Shown here piece after piece: positions 1 through 15,042 of a stretch of 64,000 nucleotides of DNA. The DNA lies in contig JBBPUQ010000003.1 in NCBI GenBank assembly GCA_038501195.1, forward strand, positions 4,742,501 to 4,806,500. Direction: 5' to 3'. A program made the translations under genes and the position numbers. The notes beneath the pieces were generated by a model. It saw only the letters and a program-made list of their open reading frames with translations, made no database searches and was not told the origin of the DNA. The DNA comes from Nemania diffusa. Lineage: Eukaryota; Ascomycota; Sordariomycetes; Xylariales; Xylariaceae. The stretch's first letter is position 1. Each line of letters begins with the position of its first letter.

Positions 1-838
1 TTTTTTATATTATATTTTTAAACTTAATATATAATATTATTTTAAATAATAAGTTTTAAACTAGTTTTTTTTATTTAATAATATATAATAAATAGTTTTT
101 TAAAATAAATAAAATATAAAAAGCTAAAATAAATATATTTATATATTAACTTTAAAAAATATTATTTTAATAAAATATATTTAAAATTATTTAATTAAAT
201 TAAATAGCAGTTTATTTAATATATTATATATTAAAACTTTAATTTATATATTTTTTTATTATTATTGGTAATATATTATATTATTAATAATATATAGTTT
301 TATAAATAATATTTCAATATTAAATTTAAATAAAAAAAAAATAATTAAAAAACTATAATATTATATAAACAATAATAATAGTAAAAATAATATATTTAAT
401 AATTTTAAACTTTTAATTAGTTATATTTTTTTATTTTAATAATTAATTTGTTTATTTAAAATTTAAAATAAATATTTAAAGCTAATATTATTATAAAAGT
501 AGTTTATATAAAATTTTTAAAATATATTATTATATAATAATAATATAATAATATAATTATTTTATAACTTATAACTTTTTTAATACTATAAATATAAAAC
601 TATTTAAAAATAATAAATTTTAATAATTTATATTAATGCTACTTTTATATTTAATTTTTTTTTAATATTAAATGTTTTTTTTTTATAAAATATATTATTT
701 AAATTATAATAATAAAATATATTAATAAAACAATATATATTAAATGTTAATATAAATAAATTTAATATTAAAAATATATAAATATATTTATAATATAAAA
801 CTTTTTATATTATATAATTTTAATTAAAATTAAATAAA

Positions 839-1000
839 GTTAACAAAATAAATAATATAAACAAAATAAAAAATATAAATAAAACAATTAAAGTTAATAA
901 AATAAATAATATAAATAAAACAAAAAATATAAACAAAACTAATAAAATAAATAATATAAACAAAGTTAATAAAAAAAGCAATAAAAATATAAATATATTT
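839..1000. repeat. Degenerate AT-rich tandem repeat
   Basis: A motif close to AATAAATAATATAAACAAA recurs several times with small changes. It is simple-sequence material within the AT-rich block and no function is visible. Confidence 0.5.
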
Positions 1001-1665
1001 ATTAATATAATATTTAACTAAAAAGTATTTTTAAAAAAGAAAATAATAACAATTATTTTTATTTAAAAAAAATTTATTAAATATTAAAAAATTATTGCTA
1101 TTAAAACTTTTTTTATAATAATAAAATATATATATTATATTTAATTTAACAACTTTTTAAATAATATAAAATAAATAAAATATAAAAAGTTAGCTTTTAA
1201 TATAATAAATATTATATATAATTTTACTTTATAATAATAAAAAAATAAATATATATAAATTTAATAAATAAATAACTTTGAAATTTTATTATTTATTTAT
1301 TAAAAACTTTATATAAATATATATAAATAATTTATATATTTTTAAACTTTTACTTTTTATAAATATAAAATAAATATTAATATTTATTAATTTTTATATA
1401 ATTAATTATATAAAATATATATATTAAACAAAAATATTAAAAAATATTATATTATAAAGTTTTTTATATAAAGTTTTATATTATTTTAACTATTAATATA
1501 ATATATAAAATAAATAATAAAATATATATATATATAAAAATATAAATTTATTATAAATAAAATAAATAAATTTATATTAATATATTTTTAAAATTAATAA
1601 CTTAAGTTTTATTATTTATAATTATTTAAGTTTTTAATTTTTTAAATATTTAAATTAAATATATT

Positions 1666-1742
1666 TTTATTTTTTTTATTTTTTTTATTGTTTTTATTGT
1701 TTTTATTATTTTTACTATTTTTGTTATTTTTATTATTTTTAA
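1666..1742. repeat. T-rich microsatellite (TTTTTATT-like)
   Basis: Repeats of roughly TTTTTATTG and TTTTTATTA units run for about 75 bases. It is low-complexity sequence. Confidence 0.5.
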
Positions 1743-4700
1743 AGTTTTTTATAATATAATTATTATTATTTATATTAAAAAATTAATTAAAAAATATTTT
1801 TATAATATTTTTTAAAATAATATAAGTTATATTTATAATAATATTATATTAAATTTATAAATAATTATATTAAAACAAAAATAAAAAAATAAAACTATTA
1901 ACTTTAATATAAATAATATATTTATATTTATAATTAATAATTTTATTTTTTATTTTATTAATAGTTTTGATTTTTTTATTTTATATTTAATTAAATATAA
2001 TAATTTATAACTTTTAATAATATATTTATTAATTTTATATTTATATATTTTTAATTTATTTATTAAAGTTTTTTTTATTAATATATTTAATAATAACCGA
2101 TTTAATTTAAACTATATTATTAATATATACTTTAATTTTTATTGTTAAAATATTATAAAAAAACATAGTAATAATTATTTAAAAACTATTATTAAAAGTT
2201 AATATAACTTATTATTAAAAAAGAATAATAAATAAAATTAATTTATTAATATAAAAAATATAAAATATAACTTAAATATTAAGTTTAAAAAAAACAAATA
2301 AATTAATATAGTTTTTTTATATTAATATATATATTTAATAATATAACTTAGTTAATTATAAACTAATATATTAATTAAAAATAATATATTAACAATTATT
2401 AATAAATAAATTAACAATAAAATTAAATTATAAATTATTAAATTGTTATATATATAAATATATAACAAAATAATAAAAGCTTTAAATATAAATAATAAAT
2501 AAAAATAATAAAAAATAAATAAAGTAAAAAAATCAAATAAATAATTATAAAATAAAAGCTAAAAAAGTAAAATTATAAAATATTTAAATAAATAAAAAAA
2601 GTTAAAATAAATTAATATTAATAATAATAAAAAGCTATTTTAATAAATTAAATATAATAAATAAATAAATTTATAAATTAATTAATATTAAATATATATA
2701 AAAAACTTATATATAAATATATAAAAAAAACAACAATAAAATTTAAAATATTATAATTAATCATTTTTTAATTTTTTAAAAATTTAATATTTTAAATATA
2801 ATTTATTAAATTTTATATTATATTTATATTAAAATTTATAAATATAAAAATTTAAAATAATTTAATTATAAATTAAATATTTAATATTTTTATATTATAA
2901 ATAAATAAAATATATTATAAATTTTATAATAGTTTATTTAATTAAACAAAAGTAATAATTTAATAATATTTTTAAATAAAACATAAAAAAAAAAGCTTAA
3001 TTAAATAATTAATATTATTTATTTATAAGTTTTAAATTAACTATATTATTTAAACTATATTATTAAATTTAAAATATTATATATTATATATTTTAATTAA
3101 TATTTATAAAACTATTAAAAATATTAATATTAATAAATTTATATTTTATATTAATTAATTAAACTATAATAGTTAAAAAAATATTTAATGTAATTTAATT
3201 ATAATTATTATTTATTTTTAAATAATATTATTTTTTATTTATAATTAGCTTTAATATTTAATATAAATATATAAAATAAAATTAAAAATAATAAATTGTT
3301 TTAATATTATTATTATAATTATTATAAAAAGTAATAATATAAAATATATATATATTTTTATATTTAAATAAATTAATAATAGTAATTAAAACTAATAATA
3401 TATATAGTTTTTTATTATTTAAAAATATAAAAAAAATAACAAAATATTATTTTATAACATTTATATTAATAAAACTTATATTAATAAAACAAACAATATT
3501 AATTTAATATTTTATATAAATTATTAAAAAAAAAAAAAAATATTATAAATATTAGTTTATATTTTTTTTTATAAAAATATTTAATTATAGCTATAAAACT
3601 TATAAATAATATAAAATTTTCATTAATTAATTATTTAAACAAAAATAAAAAAACATTAAAATATTTATTTTTATTATTATATATTTATTTTTATTTATTA
3701 TTTATTATAAATAATTATTTTATAAAAAAATATAAGTTTAAATTAACTTATATATAGCTAAAAACTGTTAAAAATTTATAAAATAAATTATATTTAAAAA
3801 CTATTATTAATAATTAGCTATTTAAATATATAATATATATTATAGTTTAAATTATAATAAAAAGTATAATATATTATTATATATAATATTATTAATATTT
3901 TAAACAAAAAAAAAACTAACTAATAAAATATTATATTTTTATTATAAAAAATATATTATTTTTTATTTTAATTATAATATTATAAAATAATTTAAAATAT
4001 ATAAATATAATTAATAAAAAAAAATATAGCTAAAGTTAAATAAAATAAACAATAAAATATTAAAAAACAATATAATAAATATATTAATAAAATTATAAAA
4101 ATAAATTTAGTAATAACTATATAAGTTTTTATATATATATTATTGCTTTTATTTTTTTATATAAAAGTAATTATATAATTAAATTTAATAGTTTAAAATT
4201 AAAATTAATTCTAGTATTTTATTTATATATATTTTTTTAATTAAATATTATATATTTTTTAGTTTTATTTATAACTAAACTATTAAAAATTAATACTTTT
4301 GTTATTTTTTTTTATTTAAGCAGTTTTAACAACATTTAATAATTATAAATATAATTAAAATATAAATATATAATATAATAAAAGTTTAAAATATATTTAT
4401 TTATATAAAAAATATAGTTATTTAGTTAATTTAAAAACTTTTATAAAAAAAATATATTAATTAAAGTATTAATTTAAAAAAAAAACAATATAAAGTTTAA
4501 ATTAAATTAATTTATTAGTTTTTTTATTATTAAATTTTTTATTATTAAATTTTTTATTATAAAAATATATATTAAAATTTTTTTTATAAAAACTTTTACT
4601 TTTAATTTTTTTATTAAAATATTTATTAAATTTAAATTATAATATTATATTTATATTAAAGTTATTATTAAATCAATATTAAAATATAAAATTAATAAAA

Positions 4701-4941
4701 TAAAAAGTTAAATAAAAGTTTTAAAAAAAAAACAAAAAAAAAATTAATATAAATAATTATTTTTATAATTTATAAAACTAATTATAAATCTTTATTTATT
4801 ATAATAACTTAATAGTTATAAATAGTAAATAAATTAACTATTAATATAATATTAATTAATAAATTAATATAAAAATTAAAATAAATATATTAATAAATAA
4901 AAAAACAAATATAAATTTTAAAATATTTATTAAAGCTTTTT

Positions 4942-5080
4942 GTTATAGCAAGCAGTTTTATTAACCCACTGAGCTAATAATGTAAAAAATTAGCAATATT
5001 TTAAACTGGAATATTAAAGCTTTTATATATATATATATATCCGAATGCGATTTTTACACATGTTTATATATTTTAACAAC
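4942..5080. repeat. Dispersed repeat copy A, partly unmutated
   Basis: This less AT-rich patch matches a second patch at about 5,426-5,565 in direct orientation, 484 bases apart. Both share a segment reading ATTAACCCACTGAGCTAA or close to it, a shared block around CAATATTTTAAACT, an alternating TA run, and a CCGAATGCGAT / CCAAATGTAAT block. Most differences between the copies are C/T or G/A. The reverse complement of the first shared segment resembles the A-box region of a tRNA (TAGCTCAGTGGGTTA), so a tRNA-derived SINE is possible. No matching B-box was found, so this stays a guess. Confidence 0.6.
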
Positions 5081-5425
5081 TATTTTTTTTTTTAACAACT
5101 TTGTTCTTAAATCGCAGTTTAATTAAACTTATGTTACAATTGCTATATTAAAAAAATATAGCTATATATTAAACTTTTAAATATATATAACTTTATATTA
5201 AAATATTATAAAACTTTTTACTATTATAACAAAGTATTACAAATTTAACAAATTTACAGCTATAGCTATTAAATTTATAGTGAACTCGTTTAAAATATAT
5301 TATAATTATGTTATATTTATTAACTTAGTAAAAAAATAACTAATAAATCATTTAAAATTACTTAAAGCTAAACTTATAGTTTTTGTTGTAATTATTTCAA
5401 TAAACCAACAGTTTAAAATATAGTT

Positions 5426-5565
5426 GTTATAACAAGTAGCTCTGTTAACCCATTAAGCTAACAATTTAAAAAATCGGCAATATTTTAAACTAAGATACTA
5501 AGGCTTCTGTATATATATATACATCCAAATGTAATTCTCACGCATGCTTGCATATCTTGACATTT
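5426..5565. repeat. Dispersed repeat copy B
   Basis: This is the second copy of the patch at 4,942-5,080, in the same orientation. It keeps some bases that copy A has lost and has lost others that copy A keeps, so the two decayed independently from a common ancestor. Confidence 0.6.
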
Positions 5566-8500
5566 TTATAGCCGATTTTTATATGTAATAATTAATATAG
5601 TTATTATTTAAATAAATAATTTTATAAATAAATTTATTAAATAATATTATTAAAATTGTAAATATAATTATAATAGCTTTTTGTTTTTTAAATATATATT
5701 AAAAAGTTTTATTTAAAATATATTTAAATTAAATTATATATTTTATATTTAAATTGTAAAATAAGCTATTTATATTATTTTTAAATTAAATTTTATATTT
5801 TTTATAATTTAAAAATATTTACAATATATTACTTTTTATATAATTTATAAATATTTATAATTAATAAAGCTTTATATATTAGTTTATAAATATTTATAAT
5901 AATTAAAGCTTTATATATTAATTAAAAATATAATTTAATAATATATTATAAAAAAAGAAATATAAATAAATAAAATAAAAAGCTAATATAAATTTAAATA
6001 TAGCATTTTTTTTTAAAACATTTTTTTTAAAGCAATATTTTAAGTAAAAATAATAAACTATATAAAAACAGCTATAATAGCAGCTAATATAAAAAAAAAA
6101 AATTTTATTATAATAATAAGTTATATATAAATAATAAATTATATAAAAACAGCAGCTAATATTAAAAAAAAAGTTAATATAAAAACTTTATTTAATTAAT
6201 TATTTATATTTATAAAGTTTTTTAATTATTTTATAAATATTATTATTAATATTTTAAATTATAAATTAAATTAATATATATATTAATAAAAAAATATATA
6301 TATAATAAATTAATATAAGCTTTAAAAAAAACAAAATAAAAAAATTATAAAATAATTTTATTAAAAATATTAATAAAATATATATATAATATATTAAAAA
6401 ATAATTAATATAAAAATTAATATATTAAACAAATAATATATATATAAAAAATATAGTTAAAAAAAAATAAAATATATTTTAATTTATTACTTTTTATTTA
6501 TTAAATTAATTAATAAAATAAACTTAATATAAAATATAAACTATAAAGTTTAAATTATATATAAATTAATAAATAATTTATTTATAAAATAAAAAAAATA
6601 AATAAATAATATTTAATAAAAAAATAAAAATAAAAATATTTAATTAATAATTAATATATTAATAAAAAAAAACAATTTAAATTATTGTTAAAATTAAATA
6701 ATTATTTAAAGCAGAAATAATATTAACTAAATTTAAATTTATAAAAGTTTTAACTATTTATAAATATTAAATAAATAATTTAAAATATTTTATTATTTAT
6801 ATTATAATAAATATATATTTAAATTTAGCACTTTTTTTGTTTAAATTATAAATATTATTAATTTAACCTAATATTTAAACTTTTAACTTATTTAATTATA
6901 TTAATAAATTGTTTTATTTTATATTTAAAACAAAATAATATTTAGTTTTTGCTTTAATTTTTTTAATAATTAAAAATTAAATAATATTATAATAATTTAT
7001 TTAATATAAAATATACAATAATTAATATTTAATAATTAATTAAAATATATTAAATAGTAAAAAAAAAAATGTTTATAAATAAATATTTAAATTAAATATA
7101 TTTTTATAACTTTTTATAATATATTAATAGCATTTTTATTAATTTAAAATATTAAATTATATTATATAATAATTTTATATATAATTTAATAAAATAATTG
7201 TTTAAAAATTAATAAATTAATTTATATTTAATATTATTAAATTTTATAAAATTCTATAGTTTATATATTATTAATAATATATTAATTGTTATATTAATTA
7301 ATAAAGTTTTATTTTTAAATTTTTAAATTTATTTTTTATTTATTTATAATATAACAAATATTGTTTAAAATTAAAATAATAATAAAAATAAATTTAAGTT
7401 TTTAATTAGTTTTATAGCTTTATAATTATAAAAAACTAAAAACTACTGCTTTTTAATAATTATAAGTTAAATTAATAATTTAAAAAAAAAACATTTATTA
7501 TTTAATATAATTAAAAATAAAAAATTAATATATTAATAATAAGTTTTATTAATAAAAAAATAAAAAAATTATAATATTTTTTAAAATAAATCGATTATAT
7601 TTATTATAAAAAAAATATTTATATTATTATTTTATATAAATAACAATTATAATAAAGTTAATAAAAATATATTATAATAAAAATAAAATAAAAAATAAAA
7701 ATTAAAACAATTTTATTTTTAAAATTATTAAAATATAATAATATAAAATACATTAATATATAATAAAATATTTATTTATATAAAAACTAGTTTAAATTTT
7801 ATTAAATAATTATATTTTTAATTTAAATAATATATTTTTTATATTTAAATTTTAAATTAATATTTTAATTAATAAATAGTTTTTAAAATATAAAACTTAT
7901 AAATAAATAAAATTGCTATTAAAAAACAAATATTATTTTTAAATATAAATTTTAATTAAAACATTAGTTTATTAAATAATATTATTATAAAAAATATCGA
8001 TTTATTTTTTATAACAATTTTATATATAAATTATATAATTTTAATTATTTTTTTAATTTTTTTAATTAATTAGTTATATTTAATATTATATTATAAAATA
8101 ACTTTTAATTATTTTATTTATTTTAAAAAATATTTATATATATTAATTAATAATTATATTAATAAATTTATAGTTTAATTAATAAAATATATATAATATT
8201 TAAAATATATAGCTTTTTAATAATTTTAACTTTATTAAAACAAAAATACTACTAGTAGCAAAAATATATTAAAAAAACTATTTCTAAGAAATAAAAACAG
8301 CTATATAAACTTTTAATATATTATATTACAAAAACAAAAAAGCTGCTATAAAAATTATTATTTTTGTTAATATAATAATAGTTATAATAAAGTTGTAAAT
8401 AATTTATTAAAAATAATATTATATAATACTATATAATAATTTATTTTTTAAAACATTTATATAAATTTTTATTATTTATAATATATAATTAATAAAATAT

Positions 8501-10512
8501 TAAAAATTAATTGTTTTAATTAATAAAAAGTTTATTAAATAAAATATTAATAAATTTGTTAATTTTTAATTAAAAATTATAATATATTTAAATAAAATAA
8601 AAAAAGCTATAATTATTACAAATAAAATTAATTAATAATTATATTAATTTTAAAATATAATATAAAATTTTACAAGTTTATTATAAAATTAATAAAATAA
8701 TATTAAAATATTTACTTAATATAAATAAAATAAAAATTTATTTAAACTATATAAATAATATTATAATATAAATTTATTATAAAATAAAAAATTTATAATA
8801 TATTAATTTAAACTTTTAAATATATAATATTATTATTAAACTAGTTTTAATTAATAAAAATATTATATTTAATTAAATATTAATTTTAACTATATAAATA
8901 TTTAAAAAAATTAATAGTAATAATTTAAATAATAATATTAATTTAATTTTTAAAAAATAAATAAATTAATAATTTAATTGCTTTAAATTAATTTAATTAT
9001 TTTAATTATTATATTAAATTAATTAATTATAATTAAAAAAAACTTTTATTATTTAATATTAATAAAAACTAAAAAAAATATTAATTTAAAAAAAAAGCTA
9101 AAATAGTTTTAATTATTGTTTTTTTATTTTTATATTATATATTTTATAAACTTAAACTATTAAATATAAAAATTTTTTAATTATATAAAATTTATTTAAA
9201 TAATAAACTATTTTTAATTATATAAAATTAAATTATTAATTATATAAAAAATAACTTTTTAGCTATATTAAAGTTAATATATAAAAAAACATTTAAATAA
9301 TTAATTATTTTAAATATTTAATTTAAAAAAAAATATATATAAAGTTATATATTAATAAAATAAAATAATATAAATAAAAAAAAAATAGTAATAATAATAT
9401 TATAGTTTTTTAAATTTTTTAATTAATACGATTTAAAAAAAAATTAATTAATAAAAAAAATAGCTTAAAAAAATAATATTATAATATTGTTAATAAATAT
9501 ATTATTATTAAAAAAATATATAAATATTTTAAATAATATTTAAAAATATATAAAAATAATTAGCTTTTTTTATTTTATTTATTTTAAAAATTATATAAAA
9601 ATCTATTTATATATTAATAAAATTAATAATTAATAAAAAAAAAAAATAAAGTAAAATATTTTTATAATTATATAATAAATTAAAAAAAAAAACAAAAAAA
9701 AAACTAAAGTTATAAAAAAATATAAACTATTAACTATTAATAATATATATTTATAAATAATAAATTATAAAAGTTAATAAAATAAATTAATTAAAAATAA
9801 AAAGTTAAAAATTAAAACTAAAAAAAATAAATCAATTTATATATATAAATAAATAATAAAAATTAAAAAAAAAAACTTTAAATAAAAATTAAAATTAATA
9901 AAACAGTTATAATAAAAAATTATAAACTATTAATTAATAATTTATTAATATTAAAAATTATTTATTAATATTAATAAAATATATAAAATATATTTAAATA
10001 GTTAAATTTTAAAATTATAAAAGTTTATTTTAAACTTTAAAGTTTTAATTATATAATTATAATAAATATATATATTTTTATAATATTATAAATAATTAAA
10101 TTTATAAAAATTAATTTTATAAAAAATATATAAAATAAATTATATATTTAAAAAAATAATATATATTAATTTATAAATTATATATTTTTATATTTTTTAA
10201 ATTTTAAAACTATTAATAAAATTATTTTAATTTAAATAATTAAAATTAAAATAAATATAATAAAAATAATATAATTAATATAATATTATAAAAAAACTAT
10301 TTAAATAATTTAAATTAATATAAATAACTTAAAAAATATTAATAATAAAAAAAAGTTTAAAAATAATAATAAAAAAATATTTTATATATTAAATCTTTTT
10401 AATTTAAAAATATATATAATATAAATTTAATAAAATAAAACAAATTAAATTAAATAAAAAATTTAAAAAACATAAAAGTTATAAATAAATTTTATAAATT
10501 AAAAAAATTAAA

Positions 10513-10556
10513 AATAAATAATATAAATAATATAAATAATATAAATAATATAAATT
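10513..10556. repeat. Nine-base tandem repeat (TAAATAATA)
   Basis: About four perfect head-to-tail units of TAAATAATA. This is simple sequence in the AT-rich block. Confidence 0.6.
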
Positions 10557-13500
10557 AAATAATATAAATATATTATATAATTAATAATAAAAATAAATAT
10601 ATTTAAAAAGATATATTTAAAAAAATATAAAAAAAACAAGTTTTATAAACTTTGTAAATAAGTTTTATATATTTTATAAATTAATACTATAAATTTTATA
10701 AATAAATTTTATAAAATTAAACTTTTAAAAAAAGTAAATAATAAAACAATTAAATAATAAAAAAATTATTTTTTATTATTATTATTTATAAACTTTTAAT
10801 ATATAATTAAATTTTTATTATTTTTATAACTTTTTATAAATTAATATATTTAATATAAATTATAAATTTATTTATTATTATAAATAAATTAAAAAAGCTA
10901 TTATAAATTTTTTTACTTTATTTTAAATATTTACTGCTTTTTTTTTTATTTTTATATATATTTATATTAATTTAAACTTAATTATTTAATTATTTAATAT
11001 TAAAATATTAAATTTTTACTATTATTAATTTTATATTTATATATATTATTTAATTTATTTAATAAATTATTAAAAAGTTTATTAAATTATAATAATAATT
11101 TATATTTATAAAAAAACAGCATTTTTATATTATTAATATATTATTTTTATTTTTATTAAATATAAAAATATATAGTTTTTATATTATTAATAGTTTTTTA
11201 ATATTATAAATAATATTTTATTAATATTATTAAATAAATAGTTTAATATTAATTAATTATAAAAAATATTAATATTAATAAATAATTGTAGTAAAATTTT
11301 AATTATTTTATATAATTTATAATGTAAAAATATAAATAATAATAGTTTTAATTAAATATTATTTATTTTATAAAAATACTTAATTTTATTTATTATAAAT
11401 TTATAAATAAAAAACTAGTTTATATTTTAAACTTTTATATATTTTATTTTATTATTTAAATTAATATAATTATTAATATTATTTTATTTAATAATATATA
11501 TTTAAATATTATAAATATTATATATTAATTATTTATTATTTATTTAAGTTTTTTAATATATAAATATTTTTTTTACTTTTTTTTATTTTATTATATTAAA
11601 ATATTAATATTAATACTATTAGCTATTTAAATATAATATTAATTTAATAAAGTCGCTTTTTTTAAAATAACAATAAAATTAACAAAATTTATTTTAAATA
11701 ATAATATTATATTATTTATTTATTTTATATAATATAATATATTATAGTTAATAAATAATACTATTTTATAATAAATATATATAATAATAAAAATATATTA
11801 AATATTTATTAAATATTTATATTATAGCTTTTTTATATAATAATTAAATTTATTAACAATTATATTATTTATTATATTATAAATATTAAATAAAATATAT
11901 AATATATAATATTATAACTTTAATATATAATATTAAATAACATTTTTTATTTATAGTTTTTTAATTAAATATATTAAATTATATATATTATTAAATTAAA
12001 AATTAAAACTAAAAAAATTAATATTATTTTTATATAATGCTTTATTTATTAATTTTATTAATATATTAAACTTTTGTTTAATTATTAAAATATTTTTAAT
12101 TTTAATATTTTATATATATAATATAAAAAATATAAACAATTAAATAAATATAATTTAAAATATTATAAAACTAAAGCTTTAAATAATAATATTAATAATA
12201 ATATATAATTAATAATTAATTAATTAATAATTTTTTATTTATTAAAGTTATTTATAAAATTAAATTTTTAATATAATATATAATTTTATTTTATTATAAA
12301 AACTTTTAAAAATTTATAGTTATATTTATTAATTTAGTTTTATTAATTTATTAATAGTTTTATTTTTTAATTTATTTATTAATTATTTAATATAATTATT
12401 AATTTAACTATTATTTATTTAATAAAAGTTAATTTTATATATTTTATTTATTATTTATATTTAAAGTTTTATTATTTTATTATTTGTTTATTTTTATTTA
12501 TATATATAATTATAAAATTATTATATTATTTTTTATTTTTAAAGTTTATTATTATTAAATTTTTTATATATTTTATTAAAAGTTTATTTTAGTTTTTAAT
12601 TTTGTTTTATTATTTTATTATATATTTATTATTATATAACTATATAATAGTTAATATATTATATATATAACAAGTTTATTTAAAAATAATTTATATATTA
12701 TTTTTAATTAATATTTTAATTTATAGCTAATTAATTTATATTATTAAAACTATATATTTTTTTATTATAATATAATAATTTATTATTTTCTTTTTAATTA
12801 ATATATAATATATATTTTATATATTTTAAACTAATAAACTAATTTTATTTATTTATTTTTAAAAAGTTTTTGTTTATATTAATATTTTATAATAGCTTTT
12901 TTAAATTTAATAATATATTTAATATTAAATTTATAAAATTTATAAAATTATTTAATTTAAATAATAATAAAAGATTTAATAAATAAATTAATTTTATTAA
13001 TATAAATATAAAGTTTTTTTAAACTTTTTATAATTATTTTATTTTTATAAAATTAAATAAAACAATTAAAAATATTTAATAATAAAATTAATATATTTAA
13101 ATTTAAAAGTTTTTTAAGTTTATTTATAATTTAAAATTAACAAATTAAATTTTATTTATTAAAAAAATAAAACAATTTATTATTAAAAAATTTAATATAT
13201 ATATTATTTTATTTATTTGTTTTAATTAAAAAAAATTTAGTTTTAAATTAGCTAATTTAAAAACAAATAATATATTGTTTTAAAAACAATTATAAAAAAG
13301 TTATTTAATAATTTTTTTAAATATAAATAATATAAACTATAAAATTTTTATTAAATAAATAATATTAAATTAATTAAATTATTAATTATTATATATAATA
13401 TTTAATATTTTTATTTTATAATATTTAAAAGTTTTATTATATTAAATTTTAATTTAATAATTAAATTTATTTAATAAAATTTAAAACAAACTTTTTATTT

Positions 13501-15000
13501 AATTAAATAGTTATAAATAATAAATTTTAATATTTAAAAAATATAAACAATATTTAATAAATATATATAAATTAATAACTATATTAATTTATATATTAAT
13601 TTATATATAAATAAAACTATAAAACAAAAGTTTAATAATTAAATTTTATAATAATATATTTTTTTTTAAAAAAATTTTTAAAAATTTAAAAAAAAGTTTT
13701 TAAAAAATAAAACAAATCAAAGATTTAAACAATTATAATATAACTTAAAAAAATAATATTATTAAAATTATAAAAAAAGTTTTATATATTAATATTTTAA
13801 AAATAACTAATATTAAAAACAAATAAATATTTATTTGTTTTAATATTAATCTTTTTAATAAAATATTTAAAGCTAATAATTTTTTATAATATATTAAATA
13901 TAGTTAATATATTAAAATAAAAAAATAAATTTAATTTATTGTTTTAAAAAAACATTATATAATATAAATAATAATATTTTAAAAATTATAACTTTTTATA
14001 AATAAAAAAAAATATAAAATTAATATAATATTAAAATTAAATAATAAATAAACTTATATAAATTATTAATTAAATAATATATATTTTATTATAATATTAA
14101 AAAAACACAATTTTTATTTTTTAATATTTTTAAAATAAATATTAATAAATATATATAAAAAATGTTTTTTTTTTATATTAAAAAATATATAAAATTTAAT
14201 AATATTAATACTAAAAAAATTAAAATAATTAAATTAAATTTTAATTTTTATATTAATATTATTTATTTTTATAATATTATAAACTAAATAATAGAAATAA
14301 TATAAATATAAATAAAAAGTTTTAATTTTATAAAAAATTTTTTTAATATATTAATTATAGCTTTTTTTATATATAATAAATAAAATATTTTTTTTTTTAA
14401 TAAATTAACTATTTATATTAATTTTTATATTAATTTAAATTTATATAAAAAAGTTTTTTTATATAATTTTTTTTTAAAAACTATTAAAAAAGTTAAAAGT
14501 TATAAATAAATTATTTAATATATAAAATAACATTATTATATATATTATTTATTATATATTTTTAATATATATAATTTAAATTAAATAATTTATAAATAAA
14601 TTAACAATATATTAATTTAAAAATAATAAAATAATAATAAATATATTTTATAAATTATTTTATAAATATAAATATTTTATTTAATAAATAACTTTAAATA
14701 ATTTTTATTAATTAAAAATAAAACTATTATATATATATAATTTTATAAATATTTTTAAAAACTTTAAAATTAAATATTATTAATTTTATTACTTTAATAA
14801 TATATATTAAATAATTAAAGTTATTAATAAAATTATTAAAAATTTTAAACTAGTTTTTATAATTTATAAAAAAACTAACATTTTTATTATTAAAGTTTAT
14901 ATATATATAAATATAAATAAAGAATTTAAATTTAAAAAACTTAAAATTAAAATTAATTATAAATTATTTAAAATATTTTTAAAATTTATAACTAATAAAT

Positions 15001-15042
15001 TAATATAAAAATTAATATAAAAATTAATATAAAAATTAATAT
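15001..15042. repeat. Twelve-base tandem repeat (TAATATAAAAAT)
   Basis: About three and a half perfect units of TAATATAAAAAT. This is simple sequence in the AT-rich block. Confidence 0.6.
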
